Positions 53,486-64,000 of a stretch of 64,000 bases of DNA are shown here, one piece after another (the first letter of the stretch is position 1; each line of letters opens with the position of its first letter). The notes below the pieces were generated by a model. The model was not told the DNA's origin. It did not search any database and worked only from the letters and a program-made list of their open reading frames with translations. Made by a program: the position numbers and the translations under genes. Source of the stretch: Mesaphorura yosii (taxonomy: Eukaryota > Arthropoda > Collembola > Poduromorpha > Tullbergiidae); assembly GCA_009869945.1 (NCBI GenBank), contig WIXG01000033.1, positions 186,001-250,000 on the forward strand, read 5' to 3'.

Positions 53486-54209
53486 TTTGCTGTTCGCTGT
53501 CGCAGAGCACAGGCGCTTCAGTGATTCACTTCAATATAAGGCGAGGTTCCAGTTTCGAAGTTACACGGAGCACTTCGTCAAACTAAAAGTTTTTAAAAAA
53601 AACTCTATGCTATTGTTATCAATCAAAGTTAGTTAGTGACATAAATTCGTCGATATTACCTTCGAATACAATAATTTCTCTCCTAGCGGGTGTTGGTGAT
53701 TGTGACGGTTGACGGTCAACAATAAAATAAATTACTAGAAAATGTGTACTGGATTATTCACGTTGCACGGGTTCGGTTACAAATTCTTGAACATCTGTCA
53801 AAAAACAGTACAGCTTTCACTTTGCTTTGCTTTTGACTGGGCCTCTTCTCTTATTTCACCACACTCGAAGGAAAGCCAGTCGAATTCACTCGTTCGCTCG
53901 GTCATAGTCATATGATGAACGCAGACAGAAGTGGTGGCTCACACAAAAGAGAAAGCCCGGTTAACATTTCAATGTTTATTTACCAACACGCTCGTCCACG
54001 TCAGTTCTTTTAATTATTCATGTGCTGGAAGTTCCAGCACAATGCTCTAATAATCTGTTAACGTGGCGAATGATTAGAATATCCGGCTGATGTGAAATTC
54101 ATCATTTCTTTGTAGTTTAAGTCTTGTGTCGCAAGTGTCTGTTAGTCTATGCAGCGGATCAATAAGTTAACTGTGAACTGATGTGAAGGAAGGAATGGGA
54201 TAATTTCGC
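53486..54209. promoter_or_regulatory. divergent promoter region between STX16 and ALG6
   Basis: About 0.72 kb separates the two start codons, with STX16 leaving leftward and ALG6 rightward. No TATA box is clear on either side, as is usual for housekeeping genes. Shared control is an inference from the layout alone. Confidence 0.5.
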
Positions 54210-56246
54210 ATGGGATTCATATCTGCGGGTAAGGACTTTAATAGCTGATAGCCACGCTTCTAATTCATAACACATTAATTACCAACACGGCCGTGCCCTT
54301 ACACGCTTGCATTTTTTCAAAGCCAATGCCTCGTTGAAATATTCTTATGCTCTCCTAAATAAATCGTATCACAACAGATTCTACAAGTTGCGTATCTTGA
54401 GCAGTGATACCCATGCTATTGGGTATGGCATCGTACTGGTCGTACATTGTTGTCATCAACAATTGCATTCTCGTCGGTCTTCTCCTGCGATGGTCGGTCG
54501 CACAGTTTCCTTACTCTGGCGAGGGGCAGGGACCCAAGTACGGTGACTATGAGGCTCAGAGGCATTGGATGGAAATAACCAATTCAAACAACCTTTCTAT
54601 CCTGTAAGATTCCAAGAATTCCATTGGTTTAATTCTTACAAGCTTGCAATGGAAGGATGCAATTTTCATAATTTCAGAGAATGGTATGTCGACACGCCGC
54701 CTTTGAATGATCTTCAATACTGGGGCCTGGATTATCCACCACTGTCAGCATTTCACAGCTATGCTCTTGGGAAGTATCTGTTCAAAAGAGTGTTACCAGA
54801 ATCGATTGAATTAATCACTAGTCACGGTTATGAAAGCCCGATCCATAAATTCTGGATGAGACTCTCCGTCCTTCTGAGTGATATTCTGCTGCCTTCATTG
54901 ATCCTGTTTCATGTGCTATTTGACAAGTACCGGAAAAATGATTCTTGTCCGCTATGGACACTTCGTAAGCTCTGAAATATGTTCCCTTCCTTCCTGCCTA
55001 TTCAAACATGACTTCAACTAACTGCTCCTGTGCTTTTTGAATTTCAGTAATTCTTGCCGTTTCAACTCCGCCCTTCATTCTCATCGACTATGGTCATTTT
55101 CAATACAACTGTGTTTCATTGGGATTAACTGTGGTATCAGTAATAGCAGTTTTGTATGGGCAAATGTCGCTCACATCAATTCTATTCACTCTGGCTGTGA
55201 ACCACAAACAGATGTCCCTTTACCACGCAGTTCCATTCTTTGTTCAAATGGTGGCCACAACGATATTTCAAAAGCAAGATATTATAACGACATTTCGTAT
55301 TGGAATGATGATTCTGTCAACGATGGGACTTTTATGGTTGCCGTTTGGGGATAGCTGGATAGCAGTTGTTGCGAGAATATTTCCGCTGAAGAGAGGAGTT
55401 TACGAAGACAAAGTTGGCACCTTCTGGTACGTGCTGGACCGGATCAGGCCTTACAAAGGACTGTTGGAAGACGCAGAAATAGCAAAAATTTGTATAATCC
55501 TGTCAGTGGTCATGCTAGCACCGAGTGCGCTTCATCACTTTTGGGTGGCAATGGAAAAGGTGAAGTGTTCAGTTCAGACTTAATCTTAATTCTTGCGACT
55601 CTAACGACTATCTTGTTTTCAACAGAAAACATCGAACGAGACCCGCGACAAAACATTTCTACTCAGCCTTTTGAACATCTCCTTGATACTCTTTCTATTC
55701 TCATATCACGTTCACGAGAAGTCAATCATGCTGCCCATATTGCCAGCTGTCCTTTTAATCTCGTGGTTTCCACTGCCCATGACATGGTTCATTACAGTCG
55801 GATCGTTGTCACTGTATCCTCTGTTGTACGAAGAAGGATCTCACTTGGCTCTTCTGTTAGTTTTGGCAACTTTCATCATTACTTGCGTCATTGGTGGAGT
55901 TTTCAGATCAATCCCTAGACTTCTCAAGTAAAATCAAAACTTATTACCAAGAGACTTCTTACGAGTTCACATTTATATGAATGATTACGTTAACAGGCTC
56001 ACATATTTGGCATCAATTGCTGGGTACACAGTTTTGATTCTTGGACATCTGTTGGTTGCACCACCTGCAAGATTTCCGCACTTGTACCAAGCAATTATTG
56101 CAATCTATTCGTTTCTTCACTACGCGGCCTTCTCAATCTATTTCCATTTCCTTCAGTTTCAATTTGACGGATTTGCCCCAGCAGTTAAAAAAAGCGGAGT
56201 GAAGAGCAATGTTCAAAAAGAGAAGACAAAGAAGAAGAGATCATAA
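54210..56246 (+). CDS. ALG6: ALG6, dolichyl-P-Glc:Man9GlcNAc2-PP-dolichol alpha-1,3-glucosyltransferase
   Basis: ER polytopic GT57 enzyme that adds the first glucose to the lipid-linked N-glycan precursor, using dolichyl-phosphate-glucose. Exons: 54210-54228 (19-nt first coding exon, MGFISA), 54405-54603, 54678-54964, 55048-55559, 55626-55927, 55997-56246; all junctions keep phase, giving about 522 residues (human is 507). If the small exon is wrong, translation could start at ATG 54413 (513 residues). Family blocks seen: [15 protein letters not shown], whose Asp corresponds to the catalytic base proposed for yeast Alg6; [91 protein letters not shown]. The C-terminus is lysine-rich (KEKTKKKRS), consistent with an ER-retrieval type tail. 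Confidence 0.97.
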
Positions 56247-56354
56247 TCCAGATTCAGATTTTTAATTGGTATTTATTCGTTGACAATGCAGTACATTAAT
56301 TTGTTGATTTGCTCATTATTCATTTAAATGCGTTGACATTCATATTTTCACATG

Positions 56355-56360
56355 AATAAA
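56355..56360 (+). other. polyadenylation signal AATAAA of ALG6
   Basis: AATAAA about 110 bases past the ALG6 stop codon on the same strand. Confidence 0.7.
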
Positions 56361-57248
56361 ATTCTCCACTTGGTTTTTGTGTTCAACTCTTTGATGCTGA
56401 GCTGAGTTAGAAATCTGCGTGTGAAGTGCGTGCTGAATTGCCCGAATTCTCGTCGGAACGCTTTGTCTTTGTCTTTACTGGCTTTCCAGACTTGTCTTGT
56501 CCTGTCCCACTTACTATTACACGCATGGCTTCACTTTACACGTGCAGTACAGGGAATTTCGTTCGTCATCATGATGTTAAGGAAGCATTGGCAAGGAAAC
56601 ATGAATCACTGGCTTCCCTTAAGTATTAATGACTTCATACGTCGAGAGAGTCGAGAGGTTGTTCCTCTAACTATGATGCTCGCGCATCATATGCTTCTGT
56701 ATGTGCTCGACCGGTACTGCCAGACCGGCTCCGGCGTGTAGCGTATTGTATTCTTTGGTACCAGCTTCCAGGACCATGCGAATGGGAAAGACGATAATAA
56801 ATCTTATTGTTACGAAAGACTCATTAGGTTGTAAGAGTCAAGTTTATGTGAGACTGACGTGATACTCACATCACACATGGCAAACGGCAAACGATGGGAA
56901 AACCTTGAACGTCAATGAATAAGAATGAAATCTTGTTTTTCTGCTGTGACTTGTGAGCAGTGAGCACAATAAAGGGGTAATGGAGCGGTCTCCTTCTTTA
57001 ATGCCATTACACTCTTGCCTGCCACTCTTGCGCTAGTTTATTACACAAACTGGAGTAAAAGGTTTCAAGGTTTCCGGCTATTGTTACCTCATTCGTGTTC
57101 TCACCTTAGATTAGCACCGATTAAACTTCAGATTTCTCAGAGTTTCGCAATTTCGCAATCAGTAACCCAACAAAATTCTGTTTCTGTTTGTCTTGTACAG
57201 GAGAATCTCAATCTCGGAACTAAACTGCAAGTATTATAACACCTGAAA
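56361..57248. other. intergenic region between ALG6 and MVK
   Basis: About 0.9 kb including the MVK promoter and 5' leader. Overlapping frames at 56.42-56.74 kb and 57.0-57.24 kb show no recognisable product. No TATA box is evident close to the MVK start. Confidence 0.5.
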
Positions 57249-58641
57249 ATGGCTGCAAACGAAGAAATCATCAAAGTCGAAGCGCCTGGTAAGCTCTTCT
57301 CATTACAAAGATTGCACGAATTCGTGATAGAAATCAAGCAATACTGTGCTAATTACTGCTTCTTCACGTAGGAAAAGTCATCCTTCATGGCGAACATTCC
57401 GTCGTTTACGGCAAACGCGCCATCGCCGTGAGCGTTGATCTTTGCACAACATTAACAATCTCACCGCTACTAAATAGTATTACGACACGGATAGTATTCC
57501 CGGAAGTTGACATTGATTTGGAGTTTCAATTGCTCGAGCTGCAGCAAGTGTTGAACAAGCTTGGTCCAAAGTTCACGTAAGATAGCCTCGTCGCGTCAGA
57601 CTCCTGGAATACCTGCAACCACAATCGGCAAGCCTCAAAAGAGTCTTTTATCGTTCGTTCACAGGTTTGAAGCATTGAATTCAAGTCAAGAGATTCAAAT
57701 TGCACCACACGTCCATACGCTGCTTGACGAAGTCTGTGACACAAAAATCCACCTGGACTGCAAAAATGAGAATCTCAAGTCAGCTCAACGTGCTGCCATC
57801 CAAGCGTTTATATTTTTGTATCTTGGAATCTTCAGCAAGAAACTTCAACCGCTGACGCTATTTATTGAGACCAAACTTCCGGTTGGTGCAGGGCTCGGAA
57901 GTTCGGCTTCCTTCGCAGTGGCTTTGGCTGGTGGGCTGCTGCAGGCGGCTAACATATTGAGTAACCCGGTCTCGGATGCTGACTTGAGTCTGGTTAATCG
58001 CTGGGCTTTCATAAGCGAGAAGTTCGTGCATGGAAGTCCAAGCGGTGTGGATAACACGGTGGCTACGTTTGGACACGGCGTCATATTCAGGAAAGGCGAG
58101 CCATATCAGCTGCTAAATTGTCCGGATATCAGAGTGATGCTGGTTAATACGAAAGTTGCGCGATCTACGAAATTACTAGTGACAAAGGTAGACAGGCGGT
58201 AGCCAACACTTTACTAGATTACCGAAATCAGCGATTCACAACTGACAGTACTCTTTTCGATATTTGTAGGTTGCTGGATTACAAGAAACGGACCCCAATT
58301 TATTCAACAACTCTATCAACGCGATTGAGGAGATAGTGGAAACTGCGTACAACGAAATTTTGTACAAAAGTAGAATCAGTCCCGAGCTTGTGACGCGTAA
58401 CCAAGATCTGCTCCGGGGCTTGGGTGTATCGCATCCGACACTGGACGCAATTGCTGATGTGGCGAAGGAGCACGGCCTGGCTGGAAAATTAACCGGTGCT
58501 GGCGGAGGCGGCTGTGCCTTCATATTGATTCCGTTCAATACTCCCAAGGACACTGTCAACTCTCTCAGAGAGTCGCTGGAGAAGCAGGGCTATGAGTGTT
58601 ACGATACGAAACTTGGCGGTGAAGGATTCCGTGTCCTGTAA
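57249..58641 (+). CDS. MVK: mevalonate kinase
   Basis: GHMP-family kinase that phosphorylates mevalonate with ATP, an early step of isoprenoid (farnesyl, dolichol, ubiquinone) synthesis. Exons: 57249-57288, 57372-57576, 57665-58187, 58270-58641, all GT-AG and in phase, 379 residues (human is 396). GHMP motif 1 is KVILHGEHSVVYG (residues 15-27), including the conserved Lys. Motif 2 is LPVGAGLGSSASFAVAL (153-169), the ATP-binding loop. SPSGVDNTVATFG carries the probable catalytic Asp 211 (human Asp 204). Motif 3 is KLTGAGGGGCAFIL (from 329). The introns are only 80-90 bases. The start ATG follows CTGAAA directly and begins MAANEEIIKVEAPG. Confidence 0.98.
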
Positions 58642-58754
58642 ATGATTGGATGAGCTGCTAAATTGTTAATTAACAAAGCAAAAAAGTGATTTGAAGTTTT
58701 ATTTTTCGAAATGTTGACAAATTCATGAATATGCGACAAAAAGTGTAAAAGACG

Positions 58755-58760
58755 AATAAA
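58755..58760 (+). other. polyadenylation signal AATAAA of MVK
   Basis: AATAAA about 115 bases past the MVK stop codon on the same strand. Confidence 0.7.
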
Positions 58761-60503
58761 GACATGAGCTGATTCAGCTGATCAAGCTACTTGATTGTTT
58801 TATACTTATCTTAGTCATCCTGAGAAGCGACTGGCCGCACACGCACAGGGAGTGACTTGAGAGTTTTAACATGGACAATACAACCGAATAGAAGGGTCAA
58901 CTTGACTGAATTCTATGTCAAGAATATTTACTTTACGAGAGCATTGAAGAAAAAGCAGCAGGTGGCGAATCTCGAGCAATTTCCATCTTGTAGGATTAGA
59001 AGATGAAGGACACCTGCGCTCCTTTTAGTTCACTCTTTGTCAGTTCCTTGCGCATAGCGCATAAGGACTTGCATTTTCACTCCTCTCTGGTTTCTTCAGC
59101 GGTACAGCACCGACAAGCGTTAGATACTGGTTTTTCCGACTGGCTGGCTAGGCTATTGCAAGCGTTTGATGTACGCACAAGCATGCGGATTGTTAACTAA
59201 AACTAAAACCTACTCGTTGTCTGGAACTGCAAACTTATAATTGATGATGATCAAAATATAGCACGATACGTTCACGCATTGTACAGCACGCGGCAACGGC
59301 CTATCGACCAACCACCACCATGCGACTATCTACTTTTCACTCTCGCCAATTGTTGTCCCAGGAGAATGCAAGAAGCTGTCAACCGGATGGAAATGAATCT
59401 TCTCGTATAAAAAGAGGCACTACGCACCGAAACCAACTGTGGAGGGTCCGAGTCCTAGCGCAAGCCAACTTAGCAAGAAATGGACACATGTACCTGCACC
59501 CTTCTTGAACAAGTGTTCTTCTACTTAAGCAATGTGTCAACACTGGGTGAATACTGAATTGGGTCCTTCTGGTCCCCGATTTCGTTATTTTAGTCGCTAG
59601 CAATTACTCAATGTTCGCCTCTTCGCTGCGTTTCTGATTAAATTCTCAAATGATGACAATAATTTTGTCAGCCGCCGTTTAGGGAGTGGCGATCACACTC
59701 ACTCGCTCACTCCCCTCGTGTGACAATGCGAAATGGGACGCACACGCATGCGGTAATTATTTTCTCACCCTCTTTCACTCATGCATTTACGCTCAGATTG
59801 TGTGAATAAATGATCAGCTCAGACCTACAACCCTGTCTGCTCTTCTTGCTGCTGCGCTGCTGACACTCTTTTCGTGTCTTTTTGAATTGAAAGGGAATGC
59901 AAATAAATCCACACGGATTAAGAATGCAATTTTCATAAAACCACACTTCTATTGTTTACTTTCAGCTAATTGTATTTCAACAATAGCGTAATTACTCTCA
60001 AGGGTAGGTGCGCACCGCCTTCACCATAGTCAACACAAACTTAGAAGAGGGAAAACAAAAACTTTTACTTTTCTTTGACTAAAGCGTACGAATTCTCAAA
60101 TTTTACAGCGACGGAGAAGTTTGAAATGCGTGGTTTTCTGTCAGTTTCTGTCAATTATCAATTGGGCTAAAAGCCCCGTGTTGAATACATAATTATTAGG
60201 AGAAAGCATTAACTATTTAACGAATTCCGGGCATGCATGGGTGAATTTTAATCACTAGACTGTCTGGGGTAATTCGAGAATCCAACAATCTCAACAGAAT
60301 TGCTACTGATTGGGACTGGGTAACTGGAAACAATTCTCCCGGAACAATTGTCAGGAGACAATTTGTAATTCTCCTACTAACAAAAGTACTGTCGCTACCT
60401 GGAGACTATCTTTTTTACTTTACCAACTGATTCCGCTATGCGGAACATCTCCGTATTTAGTTTTGCAGCTGAAATCTGTCCTTTGACTAACTATATTTAA
60501 TTA
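58761..60503. other. intergenic region between MVK and the bHLH gene
   Basis: About 1.7 kb between the 3' ends of two convergent genes. It should include the 3' UTR of the minus-strand bHLH gene, but no canonical AATAAA was found on that strand close to the stop (a variant ATTAAA lies at about 60496). Frames here are short and unremarkable. Confidence 0.5.
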
Positions 60504-61255
60504 TTAACGCTCGAGAACATGATTCAAGTATGCAATGTAGCAAATAGCTAGGCGTAAGATTTCAATTTTCGAGAGCTTCTTATCTGGCGGAAGTGTAGGA
60601 AGGAGACATCTCAATTCTGAGAACGCCGTGTTGAACGCCTCCACCCGAACTCGCTCCCGTGACGCGTGTGCCGAGCGATACTTGGGCGTGGCCCTTCGTC
60701 TTCGACGTCTTTCCTCTCTGCTCAAGTGCTCTTTGCCACCGCCGTCGACGGTGTTGCCCGAATTTGTGTTGGCGCCCGCCCGACGAGAAATTTGAAGGCT
60801 GTTGTTGGTGTTTCCTGCTCCTGAGCCCGACTGATAACTGGTTTGATTGCGCGACGAGCCTGAACATAATTCAGGAATACGTTAATCCCCAAATTAAAGG
60901 CACCGGCTTATCGTGATGAGAAACGTCCGCAGAACTTACCTGTATTACTGCTTCCACTGATTGACCCATAGCTTTTAATCCCCATTTGTGACTGCGGAAA
61001 AGTTTCCTCCGCACTTTCACTGCTTTCACTCGAGTCATCCAACCTCATCATGCGAGAGCGGAAATTGCAACTGCCGTAATTGTTAGCGTAGCGTTGTTGA
61101 TGATAATCGACGTAAGAAGCTAAACTGGAATTGTGACTATTTTGGAGGAGGCAAAATGTGTTTTTAGTCGCCGTGCTGAAACTCGTGTTTAAACTGTGAT
61201 GGTAGTCAAAATTTGCTGATGCCAAATTACTGCTGCTGAATTGCCTTGATGACAT
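60504..61255 (-). CDS. HLH4C: NHLH1/2-type (HLH4C-like) bHLH transcription factor
   Basis: Class II bHLH factor of the NHLH (HEN) family, expected to bind E-boxes as a dimer in developing neurons. Exons: 61255-60940 and 60859-60504, in phase, 223 residues. Residues 1-150 are Ser/Asn/Gly-rich with no domain. The bHLH lies near residues 160-220: basic run [18 protein letters not shown] and [13 protein letters not shown], loop [14 protein letters not shown], helix 2 [16 protein letters not shown]. This is almost identical to remembered human NHLH1/2, and the protein ends just after helix 2, as NHLH proteins do. The start ATG 61255 opens [11 protein letters not shown]. Human NHLH proteins are shorter because they lack the long N-terminal stretch. 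Confidence 0.95.
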
Positions 61256-61680
61256 TGTTAACTAACCACAATTACAATTAGCGCAAGAGCTGCGAGTGAA
61301 GCATTTCAATTTTAAAGTTCAATCAGAGGATGAACAAAAGCTTGGAGTCGGAACTGATGAACTGAAACGATGTGCTTTCTTCGAACTCCCGAAAGACAAA
61401 GGACAGAAAGTGTTATTTACACCCGCGACCCGCACCCCTTCTCCGTAACCAAAGAGAAAGCAAGCATTTCATTCACGGCTGACTAATGGGATAGGCGGAT
61501 TCAACGAGCGGAGGATGGATGCGATGAAACAAACTCACGAATTTTGTCTATGACTGCACTGGATACGGAAGTGTAAATTAGTATGTGGATGCTGTGTCGC
61601 ACCTCCTTTCTCAAAATGCCGCAAGGTACATCGGAAGCAAAGCAATGCAAAGTCAAATTCAACAAAATGAACACTTTAAT
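61256..61680. promoter_or_regulatory. 5' leader and promoter region of the bHLH gene
   Basis: About 0.4 kb between the bHLH start codon (61255) and the TSFM polyadenylation signal. Both genes run leftward. No TATA box is clear. A GC-richer patch lies at 61.42-61.47 kb (plus strand CACCCGCGACCCGCACCCC). Confidence 0.4.
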
Positions 61681-61686
61681 TTTATT
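61681..61686 (-). other. polyadenylation signal AATAAA of TSFM
   Basis: AATAAA on the minus strand, about 130 bases past the TSFM stop codon. Confidence 0.65.
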
Positions 61687-61817
61687 AAAAATCGGGGAGA
61701 ATTAACAATTTATTACCTCTTGTCATCTGTTCACGATTAACAATGCTCAATTTGATCAACTCCTTAATTAGAAACTTTTTCTGACATCATTATCAATCTA
61801 ATCTTTGTCACTAGCTA

Positions 61818-63087
61818 CTATTCACAATACGTTGGGTCTATTACTTCGCCACATTCAAATCTTACGTAGTCTAGTACTTCGACTGAATTCTGTATTAAGA
61901 AGTCTCGTACAGTAATATCGGGATCGAGTAGGAATTCTTGATTTACCAAAATTGATTCGTCTACTTCTGGCCTCGTAATAATTTGTTCGTTCTCTGAAGG
62001 TTCAGTTTCATCCGCGTTAGCATCAGCTTGGACTGCTTCGTTTGTTATTGTAGGTTGAGGTCGAGGAGGCACAGGAGACGGTGGCGGAGCATCCATTGAT
62101 CCAATTTCTTTCGGATTCATTCCTGCGCAAAATTACAGAATCTCATTAGAAAGGACAAAAAATTCGACGACTTAGTTTCCATTCAATTATTACATACCAA
62201 CAACATGCTGACACAGTTGTCGCCCTATTAAAGTGAGTGATTCAGGTGATCGCGCCTTTTTCGAGCCTCCAGACTTTGGACGAAATGCTACAATTGCTCC
62301 ATACTTGCCGAAACAATGAAACTCCTTCGCATTAATGCTCATTCCGTCAGGCGCCGGGTGCGTATAACCAGCAAGCATTGCTGGTGCTGATGATTTAAAA
62401 CAGACAGCACGGCGGGTCTTAATATTTTCGCCAATCTCTCCGATCGCCATTGCAATTTCGTCTTTCACCATCCTGTTCTCCACCAGTGGCAAATTAGCTA
62501 AATCTTCTCCAGAAAGGGGAACCTGTGAACGTGACCGGGTCAATTAGGCACAATCATTGTGAACTCTTCGTTTAAAATTATGAAGCTACAAACCTTAATA
62601 AAAGACGGAGGCACTGGATGCTGCGCATTTGAAAACTGATAACATCCTTGCGTTATCTTTTGCACTAGGGCTTGGAACTTCTTGTTTCTGGCAACAAAAT
62701 CGGTTTCGCAGTTCATCTCAATCATAACCGTGCTTGACGGGCTTGAAAATATGGAAACTAATCCTTGACCAGTTGACCGGCCTTGTAATTTTGAGGCTTT
62801 TTCCCAGCCATGCGCTTGGGCTTGATCCTTCAGCCATTGCTCCGCCTGTCAATCAAGATTGTCAAAATATAGTCACTTTGACATTACAAATGAACCGAAC
62901 AAGAGAAGCTATTTCATTCATACGTTCAACTGACCTGCTTGAAGTTATTCTCATGCTTCTGGAGCGCCTCTTTACATTTTGAGAACGGATAGCCAGTAGT
63001 TTTCCGTAATTTCGACAGGGCAGCTTTTTCTACTGCAACCGGATTCCATAAAACTTTAGCAGTATGGAAGAAACGGTAAAGGTGCAT
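61818..63087 (-). CDS. TSFM: mitochondrial elongation factor Ts
   Basis: Nucleotide exchange factor that recycles EF-Tu in the mitochondrial matrix. Exons: 63087-62935, 62845-62594, 62522-62198, 62122-61818, GT-AG and in phase, 344 residues (human TSFM is 325). Start ATG 63087 gives MHLYRFFHTAKVLW, a basic, acid-free presequence. The UBA-like N-domain follows (ALSKLRKTTGYPFSKCKEAL, then AEQWLKDQAQAHGWEKASKL). The EF-Tu contact motif TDFV is at residues 99-102 in MNCETDFVARN. KDEIAMAIGEIGENI, GKYGAIV and GRQLCQHVVGMNP mark the core. The C-terminus (EFLLDPDITVRDFL, VRFECGE) matches human. Between these a stretch of about 45 residues, proline-rich then acidic (DAPPPSPVPPRPQP, then ETEPSENEQ), is longer than the human linker. 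Confidence 0.96.
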
Positions 63088-63861
63088 GCTGTCGATGCCA
63101 GAATGAAGATATGACGAAATCCGAGCGAAGGAAAACTATCTTATTGTGATTCACTTGCTAATTTGCCACTTATACAAATCGATCTTACGAGACCTTGGCT
63201 ATCAGCGTTTGAAATTCTGGTGCAATAATTTTACTTTCACCACATTTAGGAACCCTGAGATTCTGAATTCAATTAATTAAATTATGCAAGTTGCACAGAA
63301 GGTGCAAGCCACTCAAATCCTTCTGAAGATTTTAAATTCTGTGCGACTCTTGCGAACCTCGCGTATGAGAGTCATGTGCGAGATGAAACTATTTGAAAGA
63401 TCCAATGAAAGTTTGCACACGTTGTATAAAATCGTACACAAAGCAGAATTGATTGTCCTTTGCAAATTATGCCAAGTACACGTTACACAAGTTATTGTTA
63501 TGAATTTTGCACAAGCTCTGCGTAACAAACTCACCACAACATCACCTGATTGTGAATCCACAGCGGAGCTACTGTACGTTAAATATTCAGCATTAAGGCC
63601 ATAAACCAAACAAGTCATCTTGCACGCACCACCAGAAAGAACTAGAGAAAGCAAAACATGACGCAATAACGTTCTAAAGTATTTGTATAACGTTTGTGTA
63701 ACTTGGCTTGGATTCTGTAAGCAATGCTGGAACTTGAACCAGTGTGCAATTAGTGTTAGCGTGAATAGGGCATAGGACTGGGAATGAGATTCCACAATAA
63801 TCGCAGTATTCGACAACTACTTTAGAATTCATTTGTACGAGACTTGACTTGACATCTCATC
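63088..63861. other. region between TSFM and the right-edge gene
   Basis: About 0.77 kb. It must hold the 3' UTR of the right-edge gene and the TSFM promoter. A 167-codon minus-strand frame (63313-63816) and a plus-strand frame (63284-63604) overlap here, but neither resembles a protein family. Confidence 0.5.
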
Positions 63862-63992
63862 TCAGACGGTCCAAAGTTCTGCAGTGACTTTGGAAATATG
63901 GTTTTCTGTCACCACATGTCGTAGAAGTTCCAGGGTGGGCTGACCCAGCAGCGCAACCTCCTTCTGGACGTGGAACACATAATCAGCATCAT
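63862..63992 (-). CDS. last coding exon of an unidentified minus-strand gene
   Basis: Acceptor CTGTTCAG at 63993 and onward, then an open frame reading DDADYVFHVQKEVALLGQ, PTLELLRHVVTENH and SKVTAELWTV before TGA (63864-63862). One base is carried from an exon beyond the right edge. The peptide is amphipathic and looks like a genuine protein C-terminus, but I do not recognise the family. Two other frames close quickly. Confidence 0.55.
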
Positions 63993-64000
63993 CTGAACAG

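Noticed and set aside
54604-54677. Reading through 54604-54677 as part of ALG6
   Set aside because: This frame breaks the family alignment; a 74-base intron with GTAAGA and TTTCAG restores the conserved [15 protein letters not shown] block.
57577-57664. Open frame joining 57561 to MVK exon 3
   Set aside because: It runs through an 88-base intron (donor GTAAGA, acceptor TTCACAG); splicing gives the correct kinase sequence.
63313-63816. 167-codon minus-strand open frame
   Set aside because: Low-complexity, no domain, overlaps a plus-strand frame and lies where the 3' UTR of the right-edge gene should be.
1-64000. CRISPR arrays, operons, prophage or viral genes
   Set aside because: No direct repeat-spacer pattern, no bacterial gene layout, and no reverse transcriptase, transposase or capsid-like frame was seen.

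Overview
The window is nuclear DNA of an invertebrate animal, most likely an arthropod. Genes are split by GT-AG introns, many of them 60-110 bases long beside others of many kilobases. The proteins are animal-type (a RhoGEF, syntaxin-16, ALG6, mevalonate kinase, an NHLH-type bHLH factor, mitochondrial EF-Ts). An interstitial run of the arthropod telomere unit TTAGG supports the arthropod call. I cannot name a lower taxon. All coding calls below are spliced models that I assembled by hand from splice sites, reading phase and remembered family sequences.

Left part, about 1-48 kb, minus strand: one very large gene for a PLEKHG5-like Rho guanine nucleotide exchange factor. Fifteen exons between 18901 and 731 join in phase. 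They encode a low-complexity N-terminal region, a Raf-like Ras-binding domain, a linker with the conserved RWSGLF block, the DH domain and the first strand of the PH domain; the gene then runs off the left edge. Four good exons upstream (47.9, 36.7, 33.0 and 32.7 kb) and two weaker ones (32.1 and 20.3 kb) also join in phase and would give a longer N-terminal isoform. The introns hold no other clear gene. They do hold a 430-bp fold-back type element at 7.0-7.45 kb that contains a tRNA-like promoter module and a TTAGG run.

Right part, 52-64 kb, is compact. STX16 (minus) and ALG6 (plus) lie head to head. MVK (plus) follows ALG6. The NHLH/HLH4C-type bHLH gene (minus) and TSFM (minus) follow MVK. 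A last exon of an unidentified minus-strand gene sits at the right edge. The genes do not form one pathway. ALG6 (N-glycan assembly in the ER) and MVK (isoprenoid synthesis, which supplies dolichol) are biochemically linked only indirectly. STX16 serves endosome-to-Golgi transport, TSFM mitochondrial translation, and the bHLH factor neuronal transcription.

The clearest points for a second look are an in-frame TAG between an upstream ATG and the long PLEKHG5 reading frame at 48.1 kb, the fold-back element with nested tRNA-like and TTAGG sequence, an acidic proline-rich insertion in EF-Ts, possible phase-0 cassette exons at 12.2-12.6 kb, and an orphan TATA/first-exon signal at 10.4 kb.
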